Shown here: positions 1-11,924 of the stretch, in pieces
Numbering within the stretch: position 1 is the first letter of the stretch
Layout of the letters: every line of letters begins with the position of its first letter
Assembly: GCF_020085105.1 (NCBI RefSeq)
Contig: NC_058048.1
Span: 1,136,096 to 1,200,095, forward strand
Direction: 5' to 3'
From: Siniperca chuatsi
Lineage: Eukaryota > Chordata > Actinopteri > Centrarchiformes > Sinipercidae
DNA: 64,000 bases
Position numbers and translations under genes: made by a program
The notes under the pieces: model-generated
What the model was told of the DNA's origin: nothing
Databases searched by the model: none
Seen by the model: the letters and a program-made list of their open reading frames with translations, nothing else

Positions 1-723
1 GGGGGAGCAGAGTACTCAGAGGAGATTGAGGGCCGACAGCAGCTGAGTTAGAGGGGGATGAGCAGGAGCCGGTGTGTCGAATCTGTTAAAGAACAGATTC
101 AGTTCGTTGGCCCTGTCCAAGCTGCCTTCAACTCCTCTGCTGCCAGTCGGTCTGAAGCCAGTGATGGTCTTCATGCCGCTCCAGACCTCCCTCATGTTGT
201 TCTGCTGGAGTTTCCGCTCCAGCTTCCTCCTGTACTTCTCTTTGGCCTCCCTGATTTTCACCTTCAGGTCGGCCTGGATTGCCCTCACCTCCTCCCTATT
301 ACCATCAGTAAAGGCCCTCCTCTTGGCATTTAGAATGTCCTTGATGTCTTTTGTTACCCACGGTTTGTTATTTGGGTAACAATGGACCGTCTTGGTTGGG
401 ACATTGCAGTCCACACAGAAGTTAATGTAGCCAGTGATGCACTCAGTGAGCCCGTCAATGTCCTCTCCATGAGGCTCACAGAGTGCATCCCAGTTTGTCA
501 CTTCGAAACATTCCTGCAGTGTCTCATAGGCCTCCCCTGACCATCTCCTCACTGTCCTTGTGGTCACAGGCTGCCTTTTAACCAGAGGCACATAGCAGGG
601 TTTAAGATGAACCAGGTTGTGGTCTGACCTACCCAGAGGGGGGAGGGGGGAAGAGCTGTATGCGTCCTTAACGTTGGCATACAGCAGGTCCAGTGTCCTC
701 TCCTCTCTGGTAGGACAGCTCAC
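1..723 (-). mobile_element. 5' part of a CR1/L2-like LINE ORF2 (endonuclease end and linker), truncated
   Basis: A 235-codon reading frame (723 to 16) on the minus strand begins inside the end of an apurinic endonuclease-type domain (motif RSDHNLV near residue 32, the catalytic SDH signature of EEP nucleases). It continues through the basic linker typical of fish CR1/L2 ORF2 proteins (KPWVTKDIKDILNAKRRAF, residues about 120-138, then a K/R/E-rich helix and NNMREVWSGMKTITGF). The reverse transcriptase that should follow is missing: the frame stops at position 16, though the element may continue beyond the left edge. This is a remnant of a selfish element, not a host gene. The exact LINE family was not checked against a library. 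Confidence 0.75.
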
Positions 724-775
724 ATACTGGAGCTACAGCAACAGGCAGCATGCGGGCTGGCGCATGCGCACTACT

Positions 776-860
776 TTTTACATACATACATACACACATA
801 CATACACACACACACACATACATACATACATATACACACACATACATACATACATATATA
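776..860. repeat. CATA/CA microsatellite
   Basis: Tandem CATA and CACA units run up to a Penelope-type palindrome at 862 and resume after it at about 990, so the palindrome sits inside the simple repeat. Confidence 0.9.
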
Positions 861-861
861 T

Positions 862-994
862 AGACGTTTCGGCTCCCATCCGGAAGTCATTCTCAATTGA
901 GCATGACTTCCGGATTGGAGCCGAAACGTCTTGATTCTGAAAACAGTGTACAGATGACTACGACTGAAACCTTTTCTACGATACATACATACAT
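862..994. mobile_element. Penelope-like 3'-end palindrome, copy 1
   Basis: Left arm 863-890 (begins gacgtttcggctcccatcc) is the near-exact reverse complement of 903-935. The spacer holds tctcaattgag. The right side continues with the conserved tail ending ccttttctacgata. The same sequence forms the 3' end of the Penelope-like element at 23419 and recurs at 15346 and 62256. No target duplication can be read because both flanks are CATA repeats. Confidence 0.7.
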
Positions 995-1085
995 ACATAC
1001 ATACACACACATCTATATATTTACATCTATCTATATCTATGTATATTTTCAGACACATCTCAGAGAGCGAGAGAGAGACACACAC
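985..1085. repeat. CATA / TCTA / GA simple repeats
   Basis: CATA units followed by TATC-rich and GAGA-rich simple sequence, the right-hand continuation of the 776-860 microsatellite. Confidence 0.8.
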
Positions 1086-1114
1086 ACATTTAGGGTTTGT
1101 AGCTCTTTTGATGC

Positions 1115-1120
1115 TTTAAT
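1115..1120 (-). promoter_or_regulatory. Possible mrps23 poly(A) signal (ATTAAA)
   Basis: Read on the minus strand this is ATTAAA, about 285 bases after the mrps23 stop codon. It is the first good poly(A) hexamer variant noticed downstream of the gene. Its use is inferred only. Confidence 0.3.
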
Positions 1121-1403
1121 GACAACAACCTGTAGTGCACTGTTGGACTTTACATCTATGTGACATCAGTCTAGGAAACATGAAGCTGGCATGTTAACAG
1201 TCCACAGAACAGTTCCTGATGTTGGTTGCGATCCGTGACAGGCATGTCATGACTTGGAGGTTGAAATAAAGCTGTTTTCTACAGATGACCATCACTTCCA
1301 GAGGAGGAGCAATAACAGAACTACAGCTTCTAAAAGTCAGTCAAACAGCATATCTGGTGTGGAGAATCTGCAGCTCATAAAATGGTCCTTGAGCTGCTGA
1401 GGT

Positions 1404-1523
1404 CTAAGGTTTGTGTGTGGTGTGTTCCATTGTGTCCTCACTGTCAGCACTGACCGACCGCTGCTCTGTCAACATGTCTGTTAGCTTCAGCTCGAGCACT
1501 GGATCCCTGGTCTCTGCTGACAC
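1404..1523 (-). CDS. mrps23: mrps23 exon 5 (terminal)
   Basis: 120 bases in phase 0 after a good acceptor (ttttatcctgcag). It encodes VSAETRDPVLELKL through MEHTTHKP and stop TAG (1406-1404). The tail is not conserved, so the support is the splice signal, open phase and position. Confidence 0.8.
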   Translation of the reverse strand: MSAETRDPVLELKLTDMLTEQRSVSADSEDTMEHTTHKP

Positions 1524-4500
1524 CTGCAGGATAAAAGCAGTACTGTGACCATATATTCAAAACTGCAATGAGGGCAATCTGCTGCAACAAGAGCATTATA
1601 AAAAGGGCTGAAGGTTTTCTCCTGATTTTAAAATTATTACTTCCAGGAAATACATCACTCTTCTCCCAGGAGATCAGAGAAGATTTCTCGCTATCAGTGT
1701 AATTTGATTTTAAACACAGAAGTGTAAATAATCACTAAAAAGGTGTCATTTCAAAATTTTATCATGCTCTTCTTCTGCTTTATCCTGTAAGCTGCCATTT
1801 TAGCACGAAAACAGTTGGAAGAAAGCAATGCAGCTACAAATCTGATCCAGTTATATAGCAATAATGGCCTTTCAGGGTCGGACTATATCTACGATAGTTG
1901 TGGGGTAGCGTTAATGAGCTTTGTAAAGGTGTTTTTATTTCAATCCACCGCTGTACACATAAGCAGGCACATGCCTAAAATCTGACGTTCTTGCAGGTAT
2001 TTTTCCCGGTTAATACTGGGATCTTAATAGCCATATTCAACCCTAGTATAATACAGTACAGGTCTGTCTGGGAACCTTAAAGGGGAAGTATAAACTGATT
2101 ACCTGAAGTCTATGTCAAGTACAAGTGCCAGACAAGTTATTAGTGTCTCCACAAGTTAAGAATTTACTTGTAGTCATGGTTGTTGGTGCAGAGGGAAGGT
2201 TGTGTAACTTCATTTAATTTCAATATATCATGGCTCACAAAGAATTATGGATTAATTAGAGAGCTTGTCCTACTAACTGTGGGGGCTTTCCCAATCACTT
2301 TTGATTATGCATATTTGGAATTTGAAATAGTGTATTTCTACACTCGGGCTGATGGAAAATGTGTTTTTCAATACACAATCACATTGTGCATCTGCAGCAG
2401 AGGGAGCACTGCAAGAGTCTGGTTCATGAGTAGTTTAGCCAAATTTGCTAGCATTCAGCACCAGAGCAGCGAGCTATGCCCTCCTCCATCACCCTTCTAC
2501 CCATTTTCATCACAGTTAGGTTTGCAGTTTGGTCATTTTGAGAAAAGACTTGGTTTGTGAAATGTTGCAGCCTGCCATGCTGTTACCCTGTGTTGCTCTG
2601 TATTGTACAACAATGGAGCAAAAAAGGCTGAAGATGTCACTGACAACATGAGGTTGGAATCAGCAGCTCCCTGATTGATCTACTTTCTACATTGATATTT
2701 AGGTGGCAGCCCTGGTTAGTACTTTTTAGCAAGACTCTTACAGAAGGAGCTCCTCTCCTTCTCAGCACGATGCCATCTCTGAGTAAAGCCTTCCCAGTCT
2801 CCTCAAAGAGAGCAGAGTCATCCATCTCACTGTGGCTCTTTAACTCTGTGTACTTGTCTACAAACCTGCAGTCAAAGTGAGAGAAAAACATATTTAGGAA
2901 CATTGACAAGGAAATAATATGTTTAATGTATTTTGTAACATACAGTAATCATATCCAAACACTAAATTAACTTGTTTGTTGTTGGGGGGTTTTCAACCTT
3001 ACACTTGGTGTGCAATCACTCCAGATTGTGGCATTACAAAAACCATCCACATAATTTAGATCAAACTTGAAATTTGAATCCTCTCTTCCCATCTGACAGT
3101 TGCTTTCATACTTGTATATCAAATCTTTTCATAAAACTCCGGAAAACACATACCTCTGACACACAGAAACAAAGTTTGATTTGGACAGATCAATAGGCCG
3201 AGGACCCGTCCCATACTGCTCATAGAACTTCCTGAAAGCCAGACAGTTAATGGGTGAGTGGAGCCTGCAAAAATATCTTACAACTTCTAATGCTGACATG
3301 TGCAACAGCTGATTTCGATCCCAACATAAATTTTTTGCTAAATCCAGATGAGTAAAATTACCAATTTCATTTACATTCCATAAATATATTATTACTGTAA
3401 ATCACTCAATAAATAGTGATGAAACTAGAGAGTAAAGAATGACAGGATTAACATTCATCAGAATCATAATTTTGTCAAAGAATACACTTCTTTAGCAATG
3501 GTTCAGCTATGACTGTTTGTGTTGTTTATGATGTGTTAGGGATAATTCCAAATTGTAAAGAGGCACTGATATTAAAACTGTATGAAATAAAACATCATCC
3601 TTCAGAAAAAAACAAAACAAAAAAAAACAGCAGATATGCTGTCACACAACAAAAGGACATACTGTATTCAATCTTCAATCTTTGTCTGTAGTAATTAAAT
3701 CAGAGTCATTACCAGAGTTCTTTTCAGACATGTATGCATCATATCTAATAAATGATCTAATGATGAAATCGATTAGATGTTTTTTTTAGGGGATCTACAG
3801 CGTTGCTTAGCTAGTGAGAAGAAGTGGGAGTGAACCCCCCTCCAGCACTGATGATAAAACTGAGTCTACTCAAGATGGCGTCACGTGTAAATGCGGCAGC
3901 CAGTAGCTCCCTCAAACTTTGCTACATTTTTGTTTTTATTTCTTATTTATTCGCCTTTATTACCAAAGCAGGTATTACCTATAACAGAAAAACACTCAAC
4001 ATCAGAAAAGGAAGCGCAGGGATTGGATTAAATGCAGCGAACCGTGAGACGATCACTGCCCACAACATCTTCTGTCCACCCAGCCAGATTAGCCATAGCA
4101 AACTCCACCGCAAGCGATGAGACAACCCCAGGAGAGGGATAAGAGGACTGGGATAAGAGCTAGGCTAACGCAGATTGGACCTAAGGCTACTCCACTATCC
4201 AGGCTACTCCTGGCTAATGTCTGGTCACAGGAAAATAAAAATGGACAAAATAAGACTCAGAATAACCCAACAATGGGAAATCAGAGACTGTTGTGCACAC
4301 GTCTTTACAGAGACCTGGCTCCATCACAACATCCCGGATCAAGCTATTGCGCTCGACAAGACTCGGTAAAATGCTGCTTGGTGCTCAAACGTCCAAGTTG
4401 ATGCATAATGCTTCCCAGATGTCGAGTTTTAAATGTTAAGATGCTGACCATAATATCTGCCTAGAGAATTCACCAGTGTTTTTATTGCTGCTGTTTACAT

Positions 4501-7500
4501 TCCCCCAGATGCAAATTCAAAAAATGCACTACAGGAAGTGTTTGAGGTCATCAGCAGTCACATGACAAAACAACCAGACGGTATTCTCATTGTTGCTGGT
4601 GATTTTAGAATCAGAAATACTTTATTGATCCCCGAGAGGAACTTTTTCGTTACAGCTGCTCACTATCACGTCAATGCACACAGGAATAGAAGTAGTAATA
4701 TTTAACATTTAAGTAAACAAACCTCAGAACTGTTTCACCTAAATTCCACCATCCTGTCCACACCCCCATCAGGGGAAACAATATCCTGGACAATGTTTAC
4801 ATGAACATTCCTGGCAGCTACAAAGTACCCCTACAAGCAGACCAAACTTCCCTGCTTCTCCTGCCAACTTACTCCCAGCTGTTCAAAAGGGTCAAACCAT
4901 CAGAAAAAAAACAGTTAAAGTGTGGACAGATGAAGCTACTGTAGCTGTACAGGACTGTTTTGAGTGCACAGACTGGCACATGCTCAAAGATGCCACCACC
5001 CAGGAGAACCACATCAGTCTTGAAGAATATCGTCTTCAGTGACATCATACATCAGCAAATGTGTTGATGATATGGTTATCACTGGTTGATATGGGCTAAA
5101 AATTAAATCTCCCATTTTTTCGCATCACAGCCCTTGGGAGAGGGGAGAGGCAAGGGCCCTACCCAGAGCCAAAAAAGCTGCCTTTCAGTCAGGTGACAAG
5201 GAAACAAAGAAATACAGCAGACCACCACAGGCTACAAAAGCAGGAAAGCATCATGTGAGGCCACGTTGCCAGATGAGCTTAACACATTTTATGCTTGCTT
5301 TGATCTCAACGAGTCAGCTGTCAAGTCTATTCCGCCTCAAGAGCACTGGCTACTCTCAGTAGCCACAGTGGGTGTGAGAAGAACCCCGCTGACAGCGAAT
5401 GTAAGCGACCAGGTAGTTGATGTCATTACTGTCACAGGAAACTGTTCCCAAATGCTTCTGATAAAGCCCGACCCATTCATATCCAACAATATTGGCCTAT
5501 AATACAGAAATTAGTATCAGCATACACGATATCTGATGTCTACGGATATAAAAAATAATAATATTTTCCATAAAGCAGCAGTAGTCAGAAACTGTGCCAT
5601 GCCAGTAAAATACAGCTGGTGTCACAAAATATAACAGCCACCTCACTAATGGTTAAAACTATAAACCAGCACAACGACAATTACTAACATAAACTACCAT
5701 GTTCTTAACAGACACATTATAAAACACTAAAAAAAGTAACATTTGCATTTTGGAACATATGGCAACTAATCTAATAAACTTTAGCATCAGACAGTGCATG
5801 CTGGGAAATGTGGGCTGTTGCTACAATACTCTCAGCACAGCACATGTAGAAGAGTGCCTTGTGCACAGCTGAGCAGCCGCAGTGGAGTCAGAGCGGTGTG
5901 TTCATGTTAAGTTTCTAACTAGTTTGTGAAATACATTGCTGGAAAGTTAATCAACAATGAACCAATCATTTTCCCCTTTCAATATAAATCTAATATAACC
6001 CTGTACCTGACAACCATTATGACACTCATGCTTATCACAACTGTTTGCTATTATAGCAAGGTAGCTATCCAGCTATAGTTTGTCAGTAGCAGATTGAAAG
6101 GTAAGCGTCAGAGCATCGCTTCATCATTCTGCAGCTCAGCAGTGGTGGTGGTTTGAGTGTTGACTTCACGCTACATTGTTACCTAGTTGGTGAGATGCAA
6201 TGCTGGAAAGTAAATAACATCAGGAGCCTGTATTTTCACCGGACACGTTGAACATTTGCCCTGAAAGTTTATAGCAGAGTCGCTGTTTTTCTCTTTATTA
6301 CATGTTTTGATAAGCAAGAAAAATGCATTTCTGATTTGAGTTCAAACCACTGAAATAATGGTTCAGATAGGTACTTGTTGTACTTGAGCTATTTATTTTA
6401 TTTTTATTTATTCTTTATTTTCTCAGTGTTCATTTCTAGAATTGGTTGACAATGTATATGTTAAATTATTTAACATGTTAAAGAATATTTAACTTAAGGT
6501 GCTATAGATCACATCCAGCCACTAGATAACATGACATTTCAATCATCCTTACACATTAGGTAAATATTTACATTTTAATCCAATCAAAGAGAACAATACA
6601 TAGTAGGGATGCTATTAAAACCCACAGCGCTTGACATTTGACAGACAGCCACAGTAAAAGTTGACGTTAGCTAGCGCGTAGCATTGACCTAACATTAGTG
6701 GAAGTGTTTTCTTGCTGAAAACAAATCTCATGGTGGATTATAACAAACCGCTGAGCCCCACACAGCAACAATGGTTACTGGGAGAAAGGACAACTGTATG
6801 ATCATGTCAGTATTTTCAGATTTTTATATTAAACGTGAGTACCGTAGCCGTTGAGCTCAATGCAGCTGACTACATGGCTAGCTAGCCACAAGTACCTCAG
6901 CAAAGTGCCCGGATGGACCAGTAACTTCAACTTGCCCTTCATAAACTTGTACTGGCCCCTGGGTTATGTCAGACCCTGGCCCACATCTAAATCCCTTCTG
7001 ATACGCATCTTTGTTTTAACGTTACAATGTTAGGTAACCGACGCAACAGTCACTAATGCTAACATAGCTCCTCAGGGATTGACGCTGTTTTAAAATTTTG
7101 ACAATCTAACCGGTGACAATGCATTTGTTAAGGTTTTAAGGTCTATGACTGTCAGTAGATGTTGTTTATTTTGTTTAAATATGCAGAACTGTAATTTTAT
7201 GGGTTATTGTTGTTCAGACGATTAAGATAGCTAATATGTTCTAACGTCAGAATCTGTTTTTTCCACACTAACTATATCACATGATACCAACGTTGTTATA
7301 CTATTGGCAGACATCTCACAGAGATAAATAAAATCATTTTGGGCCCATCAAAATGTTTTAAATGATTACTTCGCAAATCATAATTTATTTTTATATTTTT
7401 AAGGAAATGTGATACTTTTATTCCCCACCCTTCTAAAATCTGTGCTCTCTTTTTTTAAATATTCGTCTACATAAAAATGTTCGATATAACCTTTAAATAT

Positions 7501-10500
7501 TCAAACAAACAAATAACTATTAAAAAAAGCAGCCTTCTGAGTACCTTTGCAAAGGCATACGTGTCACAATCCACATAGACTTTTTCTATTTTCATTCCAG
7601 CTATATCAATCGGTGAATGTTTCCCCTCTGAAATAGTTATCGGTCTCAAAAATGCCATATCAGTTGGGACAGCCACCATTGTCCCTGTACCTAAAATGTC
7701 TGCAGTGTATAGTATAAACAACTATCGCTCTGTAGCTAATTGTTGATTTTAGGAAAAAGGAGGCAAAGACACACACCCCTGTCTACATCAGTGGAGCTGA
7801 GGTGAAGCAAGTGAACAGTTTAAGGTTCGTGGTAATCAGCATCACAGAGAACCTTGACATGGTCATCACACATCTCCACCTTGATAAAGGAGGCTCAGAA
7901 ACGGCTGCACAAGGCAAAATTCCCGTGCCATGTTCTTGTTAACTTTTAAAGAGGACTAACTAGGGTTGGGACGATGAACAATGGTAGAGGGCTCAGTGGT
8001 CGATGGCGGTCAGCCATTGGCGATGGAATCGTTCATCGTAACATTGTGATTTAAAGGACACCCCCCCCCCCCCCAATTTTGCCGCGTAAAATCTTGTTAC
8101 TGAAAGTGCAATAAAAGCTTTGCAAGTAAAAAGCTAATAAGAGTAGTTTATCACTATGACTAGTATTTAAAATATTTTTTATAAATCATATAATCTGGTG
8201 AGGTAACTTAAGCACAGTGTTAACCATTGCTGCTGAAACTTTCAGACCGTGGTCTGAAAGGAGGATGGGCTGTGAATATGCTCAAATCAAATGCAGTCCG
8301 TCAAACAGTTTAAGCTAGGTGTATTATTTAAAGTTGATTCATTCAGGTAAACAACAGGCCTGCAGAGTTTTAATCCTTTCTTAAATTGTTTCCCAAATTT
8401 TTTTCTCTCTTTTTTTTTTTTTTAAAATCAGGTGCAATGGCAAATGAAGCAGGTGATTCTTTGCAAATGTATGCTCCAAACAATCACAACTTAATACTAT
8501 AAAATGCCAGAAGTATGACCTGTAGTGATATGCATTCATTACAGCTATGATGCAGCACATCTGTGCTCCAAGACTGCGTTTCATTAGTAGTTCCACTTCC
8601 CCTCATTCACTTACCCTCAGTCCTTGGTATTATGTAACAGCATATGTTGCACAGAGGCCACTTTGAGAGCAGAGGGAAAGTGGGCGGGGGAGGAGCGGGG
8701 GGTTTAAATGCAATGTGCCTGCCCTTGTATACTTTCAGCTCAAACTACCATGGATCTACTGCCAGTTGTAGGCTTAGGGCTATACTGCTTTTTGCAAATC
8801 ATCAGAAATACCTGCAGACTCATTTCAGTGAGGCAAAAGTATCTTCTGCATATAATTGCAATATGTAGGCACTTTGTAATTAGCTGCATCAGTTCCTGAT
8901 TTAGAAATTTCTGTTCTGTTATTATCATAACTATTATTGTGACAGGTTTATGATATCTTGTCAAACAGCAATTTTTCTGTGCATTTACAGATAATGTTGG
9001 GAATAAAGAAATTACACAAGCTGAACAACAATGCATGTAAAAATTAACTGCAATTAGTTCTGACATTTTCAGTAAAATATCAAGCTATCAATGAGATTTT
9101 CTTAAGAAACTACCTAGGCAACTGGAGATTTATGTAGGTCCACCATTACTGCCAACTAACCATGGATGTATTTTCTTGCACCAAATGCATAACTGCAATG
9201 CATTGTGGGTGATATACCTTTGGAGTGACCATCGTTGTTGACTTGCTCCCTCAGCGCCACGAGGGTCGATCGCACCAAGTTCACTTCAGTTTTTCAGACA
9301 AATGGAACACACTTGTCATGGCGGCAGGGATTCCCCCAAGGGGAAGTCAACGAGGCCATGTTGAACGACTAATGAAACGCAGTCCGAGTGTCTGTGAAAA
9401 CACAGAGTCTAAAAAAAAAATTTAAATTCTCAAGCAGACAGCAGTGGTAAAAAGACCATGTTGCAGTAAATTAAATACCACTGACAAATGACAACACACC
9501 TGTTTCATGTGTTATTTTCACAATATTGACAAAAAGTGAGCATGTATGTGGTATGGGAGCACAGCTACTATTGTCACTACTGTGAGTAGTTAACTTACGC
9601 TCTAACTTCATCCTCTCTGTAGAAGATTTCAGGCACAGTCTCCTGTTTCTTGGTACAGGGTCTGGTATGTGGCTTCACGTGAAGTGAAGTCGTTGGTGGA
9701 AAAGCCTCATATACATCATACCAGATGGGTTTCTTGGGTGGTTTTATGACTCCAGAGCGCATCAGATCTCGAACCCTGTCGATCACGCAATCACACTATT
9801 GATGATTAAAGTGGCATTTGGCAGCAGAATGATTAATTGTAAAGCAGATACAGTATTTACACAGCAATAAATAATAATGAAATTGCTAAATTCAAATCAG
9901 AGCTGGTATGTATAAATCCAAAAGTGCGTACAAATTCTAAAAATTACGTAGTTTTACGTTCTCTTACAATTAAGAATAAGTGTCCCGTGCTGTGTACCAG
10001 GCACAGCAGCCAGTACTAAAGAATTACAAGTTGATAACTTTTTTTTGAGAGTTTGATCAAAGTCACTTTGAGCTTCTTAATACTAAGATCCTCAGTCTTT
10101 TTTACTAAGATTTTTCCAACTCATAGGTCAGAGATTAGGACCATTCTTAAAACCACTTCTGACAAGTTTCATACATACAGGACTTAAGTCTTCGTCGCAT
10201 GTATATGACGTCATCACACTATCTTTAGACTGGTGTCACCGGCCATGCTCTTGAAAAATTAAATGCATCTACCATCTGTTAGCTTTGTTTCGTACATATG
10301 GTATCGTGTGTATTTATTTACCGTCAGTGTTGCCTGAGAAGCAATCGGACTTAACTTTAACGCGCTGTTTAGACTCAATGAGACAGCATGGCGTATTCCA
10401 AATAACCAGCTCGCAGTTCCTACCCAAAATCGTTGTTATTGCGCTTTATGAGATGGCTTTCAATTGAACACGCGTCAAAGTGTCATCCTTTAAGGCCTTG

Positions 10501-10626
10501 GCGAATAGTAACGTTAATATCCACCGTTAGCTGCCCAGCCACCAAACGCTTACATGCACAGCGTAAAATGCTGCTCTCTTACCGGGTGAATACGGTTCCA
10601 AACCTCTCTAGTCTACTGCCGGCCAT
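1404..10626 (-). CDS. mrps23: Mitochondrial small ribosomal subunit protein mS23 (complete gene, 5 exons)
   Basis: Joined exons 10626-10583, 9775-9599, 3231-3154, 2865-2742 and 1523-1404 give 543 coding bases, a 180-residue protein plus stop. All four introns are GT-AG and phases agree (2, 2, 2, 0). The product is a protein of the mitochondrial 28S ribosomal subunit. Recognition rests on family hallmarks: start MAGSRLERFGTVFTR, then RDLMRSGVIK, KPIWYDVYEAFPP, a KFYEQYG block and RFVDKYTEL, ending the conserved part with GKALLRDGIVLRR. The length is close to vertebrate orthologues (about 190). The C-terminal 40 residues are acidic and poorly conserved, as in the family. Introns are 807, 6367, 288 and 1218 bases; intron 2 carries LINE debris. 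A LINE 3' tail lies about 70 bases upstream of the start codon. Confidence 0.92.
1524..2741 (-). other. mrps23 intron 4; no gene seen
   Basis: AT-rich sequence between exons 4 and 5. Short frames here lack any recognisable domain, and no repeat family was identified. Confidence 0.7.
2742..2865 (-). CDS. mrps23: mrps23 exon 4
   Basis: 124 bases, acceptor gactgcag, donor TCT|gtaagag. It encodes FVDKYTELKSHSEMDDS and ends RDGIVLRRRGAPS. Reading through the donor would add unrelated residues before a stop, so splicing to the exon at 1523 is preferred. Confidence 0.92.
3154..3231 (-). CDS. mrps23: mrps23 exon 3
   Basis: 78 bases, acceptor gctttcag, donor AG|gtatgtg. It encodes KFYEQYGTGPRPIDLS followed by KSNFVSVCQ, the expected continuation of the family alignment. 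Confidence 0.92.
3823..5480 (+). mobile_element. Degenerate CR1/L2-like LINE in mrps23 intron 2
   Basis: Plus-strand fragments in order: about 4180-4370 carries the start of an EEP endonuclease (SRLLLANV, then KMDKIRLRI and CAHVFTETWLHH). About 4470-4606 continues it (FIAAVYIPPDANS, then ILIVAGDF, the catalytic GDF motif). About 4725-4930 holds the late endonuclease (NILDNVYM, LPTYSQLFKRVKPSEKK). About 5265-5345 holds the pre-RT linker (LPDELNTFYACFDLNE). Frames change several times and no RT palm is present, so the copy is dead. It lies opposite in strand to the host gene. Confidence 0.7.
4608..4718. repeat. SINE-like or LINE-tail insertion inside the endonuclease frame
   Basis: The sequence starting aatcagaaatactttattga and continuing with tccccgagaggaa interrupts the LINE endonuclease directly after GDF. 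This string is a common teleost interspersed-repeat end. Exact limits are approximate. Confidence 0.5.
5481..7741. other. mrps23 intron 2; no gene seen
   Basis: AT-rich sequence without a convincing exon. The stretch about 5455-5550 (gataaagcccgacc, then interspersed atatc motifs) resembles a decayed DNA-transposon end but was not assigned. Confidence 0.5.
7742..7950 (+). mobile_element. LINE reverse transcriptase C-terminal fragment
   Basis: Plus-strand translation from about 7748 gives FRKKEAKTHTPVYISGAEV then KQVNSLRF, the post-palm segment typical of fish CR1/L2-like reverse transcriptases (usually FRR...TPVYING...V..FKFLG). Stops and shifts follow. Confidence 0.55.
7951..9598. other. 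mrps23 intron 2; no gene seen
   Basis: Contains a C-run at about 8060-8074, a T-run at about 8409-8423 and the string agggttgggacgatgaac at 7963, which resembles a common fish hAT-type repeat end. No coding feature is supported. Confidence 0.5.
9599..9775 (-). CDS. mrps23: mrps23 exon 2
   Basis: 177 bases, acceptor gatcgacag, donor GC|gtaagt. It encodes the mS23 core with RDLMRSGVIKPP, then WYDVYEAFPP and the acidic end FYREDEVRA. Confidence 0.93.
10583..10626 (-). CDS. mrps23: mrps23 exon 1 (coding part)
   Basis: Encodes MAGSRLERFGTVFTR with the last codon split (CG|). The donor reads CG|gtaagag. The ATG at 10626-10624 is preceded on its strand by gccaa, a weak Kozak context, but this residue string is the conserved mS23 N-terminus. 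Confidence 0.9.
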
Positions 10627-10693
10627 TTGGCGTTTTTCATCGAGCGCTGTAACAAGGTGGTGCTTGCGCTGCTGCTGCTTTTTTAAATTTCTT

Positions 10694-10733
10694 TTTCCTT
10701 CTTCTTCTTCTTCTTCTTCTTCTTCTTCTTCTT
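10694..10733. repeat. (CTT)n microsatellite, the tail of a minus-strand LINE
   Basis: About 13 CTT units. On the minus strand this is (GAA)n directly after the motif CGCCATAAAACTCAAG, which ends each I/Nimb copy in this window, so it is read as the 3' tail of the copy at 10735-11870. Confidence 0.85.
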
Positions 10734-10734
10734 G

Positions 10735-11870
10735 AGTTTTATGGCGGTTGGCGTCCCTACTTGCGCATTACCGCCACCTACTGAATTTTAACAGCTTCAC
10801 AGTTTAAACTTTTTACAGTGTCCACCCAACGTGATCCCATGCCATAGTCAAGAATCTTCTTGCAGCGTCCAGCACCATATTAATCCTTTCTGACTTCCCC
10901 TTTATTTCAGCCGCAATAAATGCCAGAAATCGCTTCTTGTCCATACTGATGTTTTGCTCATCTCCATTTCCTTTCTTCTCCTTTTCCTTTTGAACTACCA
11001 CCCTTTCACCGTTTCTCTCCATACTCTTAGCAGCTTCAGCATATGACGATCCCTTTTCCGCTCTGATCTTATTCATTTTTATTTCCTTAATTCTTTTTAG
11101 ACACTGTGCTGATCCCGTATAGTGGTTTCCCTTGCAGTGCAGGCACTTTGCTTGCTCTTTCTTCACTTTACACTTCTCCATGTTACAGTTTTCCTTCTCA
11201 CATCGCCCACATCTTCTGCCTCCTCTACATACTGCAGCAACATGTCCATATTCCTGACAGCAGAAACGCCTGAGAGGCACTCTCTCATATGGCCTCACCC
11301 TGTAACACACACTGTACTCTAGGTACACTCTTTCTGGTAATTCCCCCTCAAAAGTCAAACACACTGAGTTACTGTCCTCTTTCTACCCATTTCTGAATCT
11401 TGTCAGCCTTCTTGCCTCACACACACCTTCAACCTCCCGAAATGACTCGGCCTCCACCGACAGTGACGCGCCGCTTACTACCCCCTTCTTCTTTACTTCT
11501 GGTCCAAGTGGGAAGCAGTCCACACTGCTATACTCTCCAAATGCATGCATCTTCAGGGCTTTATCTCTCTGACGCTTTGACACACAGTCAATGATAACCA
11601 TCCCACTTCTTGTTATCCTGACCGATCTGACATCTCCAAACTTTCCTCCTACAAACTTTCCAACCTCATGTGGATTCTTAAAAATGCCGTCTGTTTGTGT
11701 CACAGCTATCATCCGAACAAGATACTTTTCCTCTTTCTGACCGGATTCACTTGAGTTACTCTTCTTCCTTTTCTTTTTATTTTCAAATCCTCTCGAATCC
11801 TCGTTTCTAATTTCACGCTCTGATTCCTCCTCTGACTCCATTTCCCCTGGTTAGCTACCGCTTAGATCTC
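10735..11870 (-). mobile_element. I/Nimb-type LINE copy 1: ORF1 plus 3' end, ORF2 deleted
   Basis: ORF1 occupies 11841 to about 10860 in two frames with a break near 11370. The N-terminal half has an acidic/basic leader and an RRM-like segment (EEKYLVRMIAVTQTDG, then GKFGDVRSVRITRSGMVI). The C-terminal half has zinc-knuckle-like cysteines (RRFCCQEYGHVAAVC; the first Cys of the CX2CX4HX4C knuckle is Arg here, but Cys in the copy at 12337) and further CX2C pairs, then SYAEAAKSMERNGERV. After ORF1 the sequence passes directly to the conserved 3' end (TAGGTGGCGGTAATGC, then GCCAACCGCCATAAAACTC), with no ORF2. Confidence 0.75.
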
Positions 11871-11924
11871 ATTAGTTGAGTGGACCTGGCTCCCTTTTTA
11901 TCGGATACCTTTTCCTTCTTTTTC

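Noticed and set aside
2180..2560. 126-codon plus-strand frame
   Set aside because: No domain, no splice or start context, and it lies in an mrps23 intron on the other strand.
9225..9425. 66-codon frame in mrps23 intron 2
   Set aside because: No recognisable motif; ends in an A-run.
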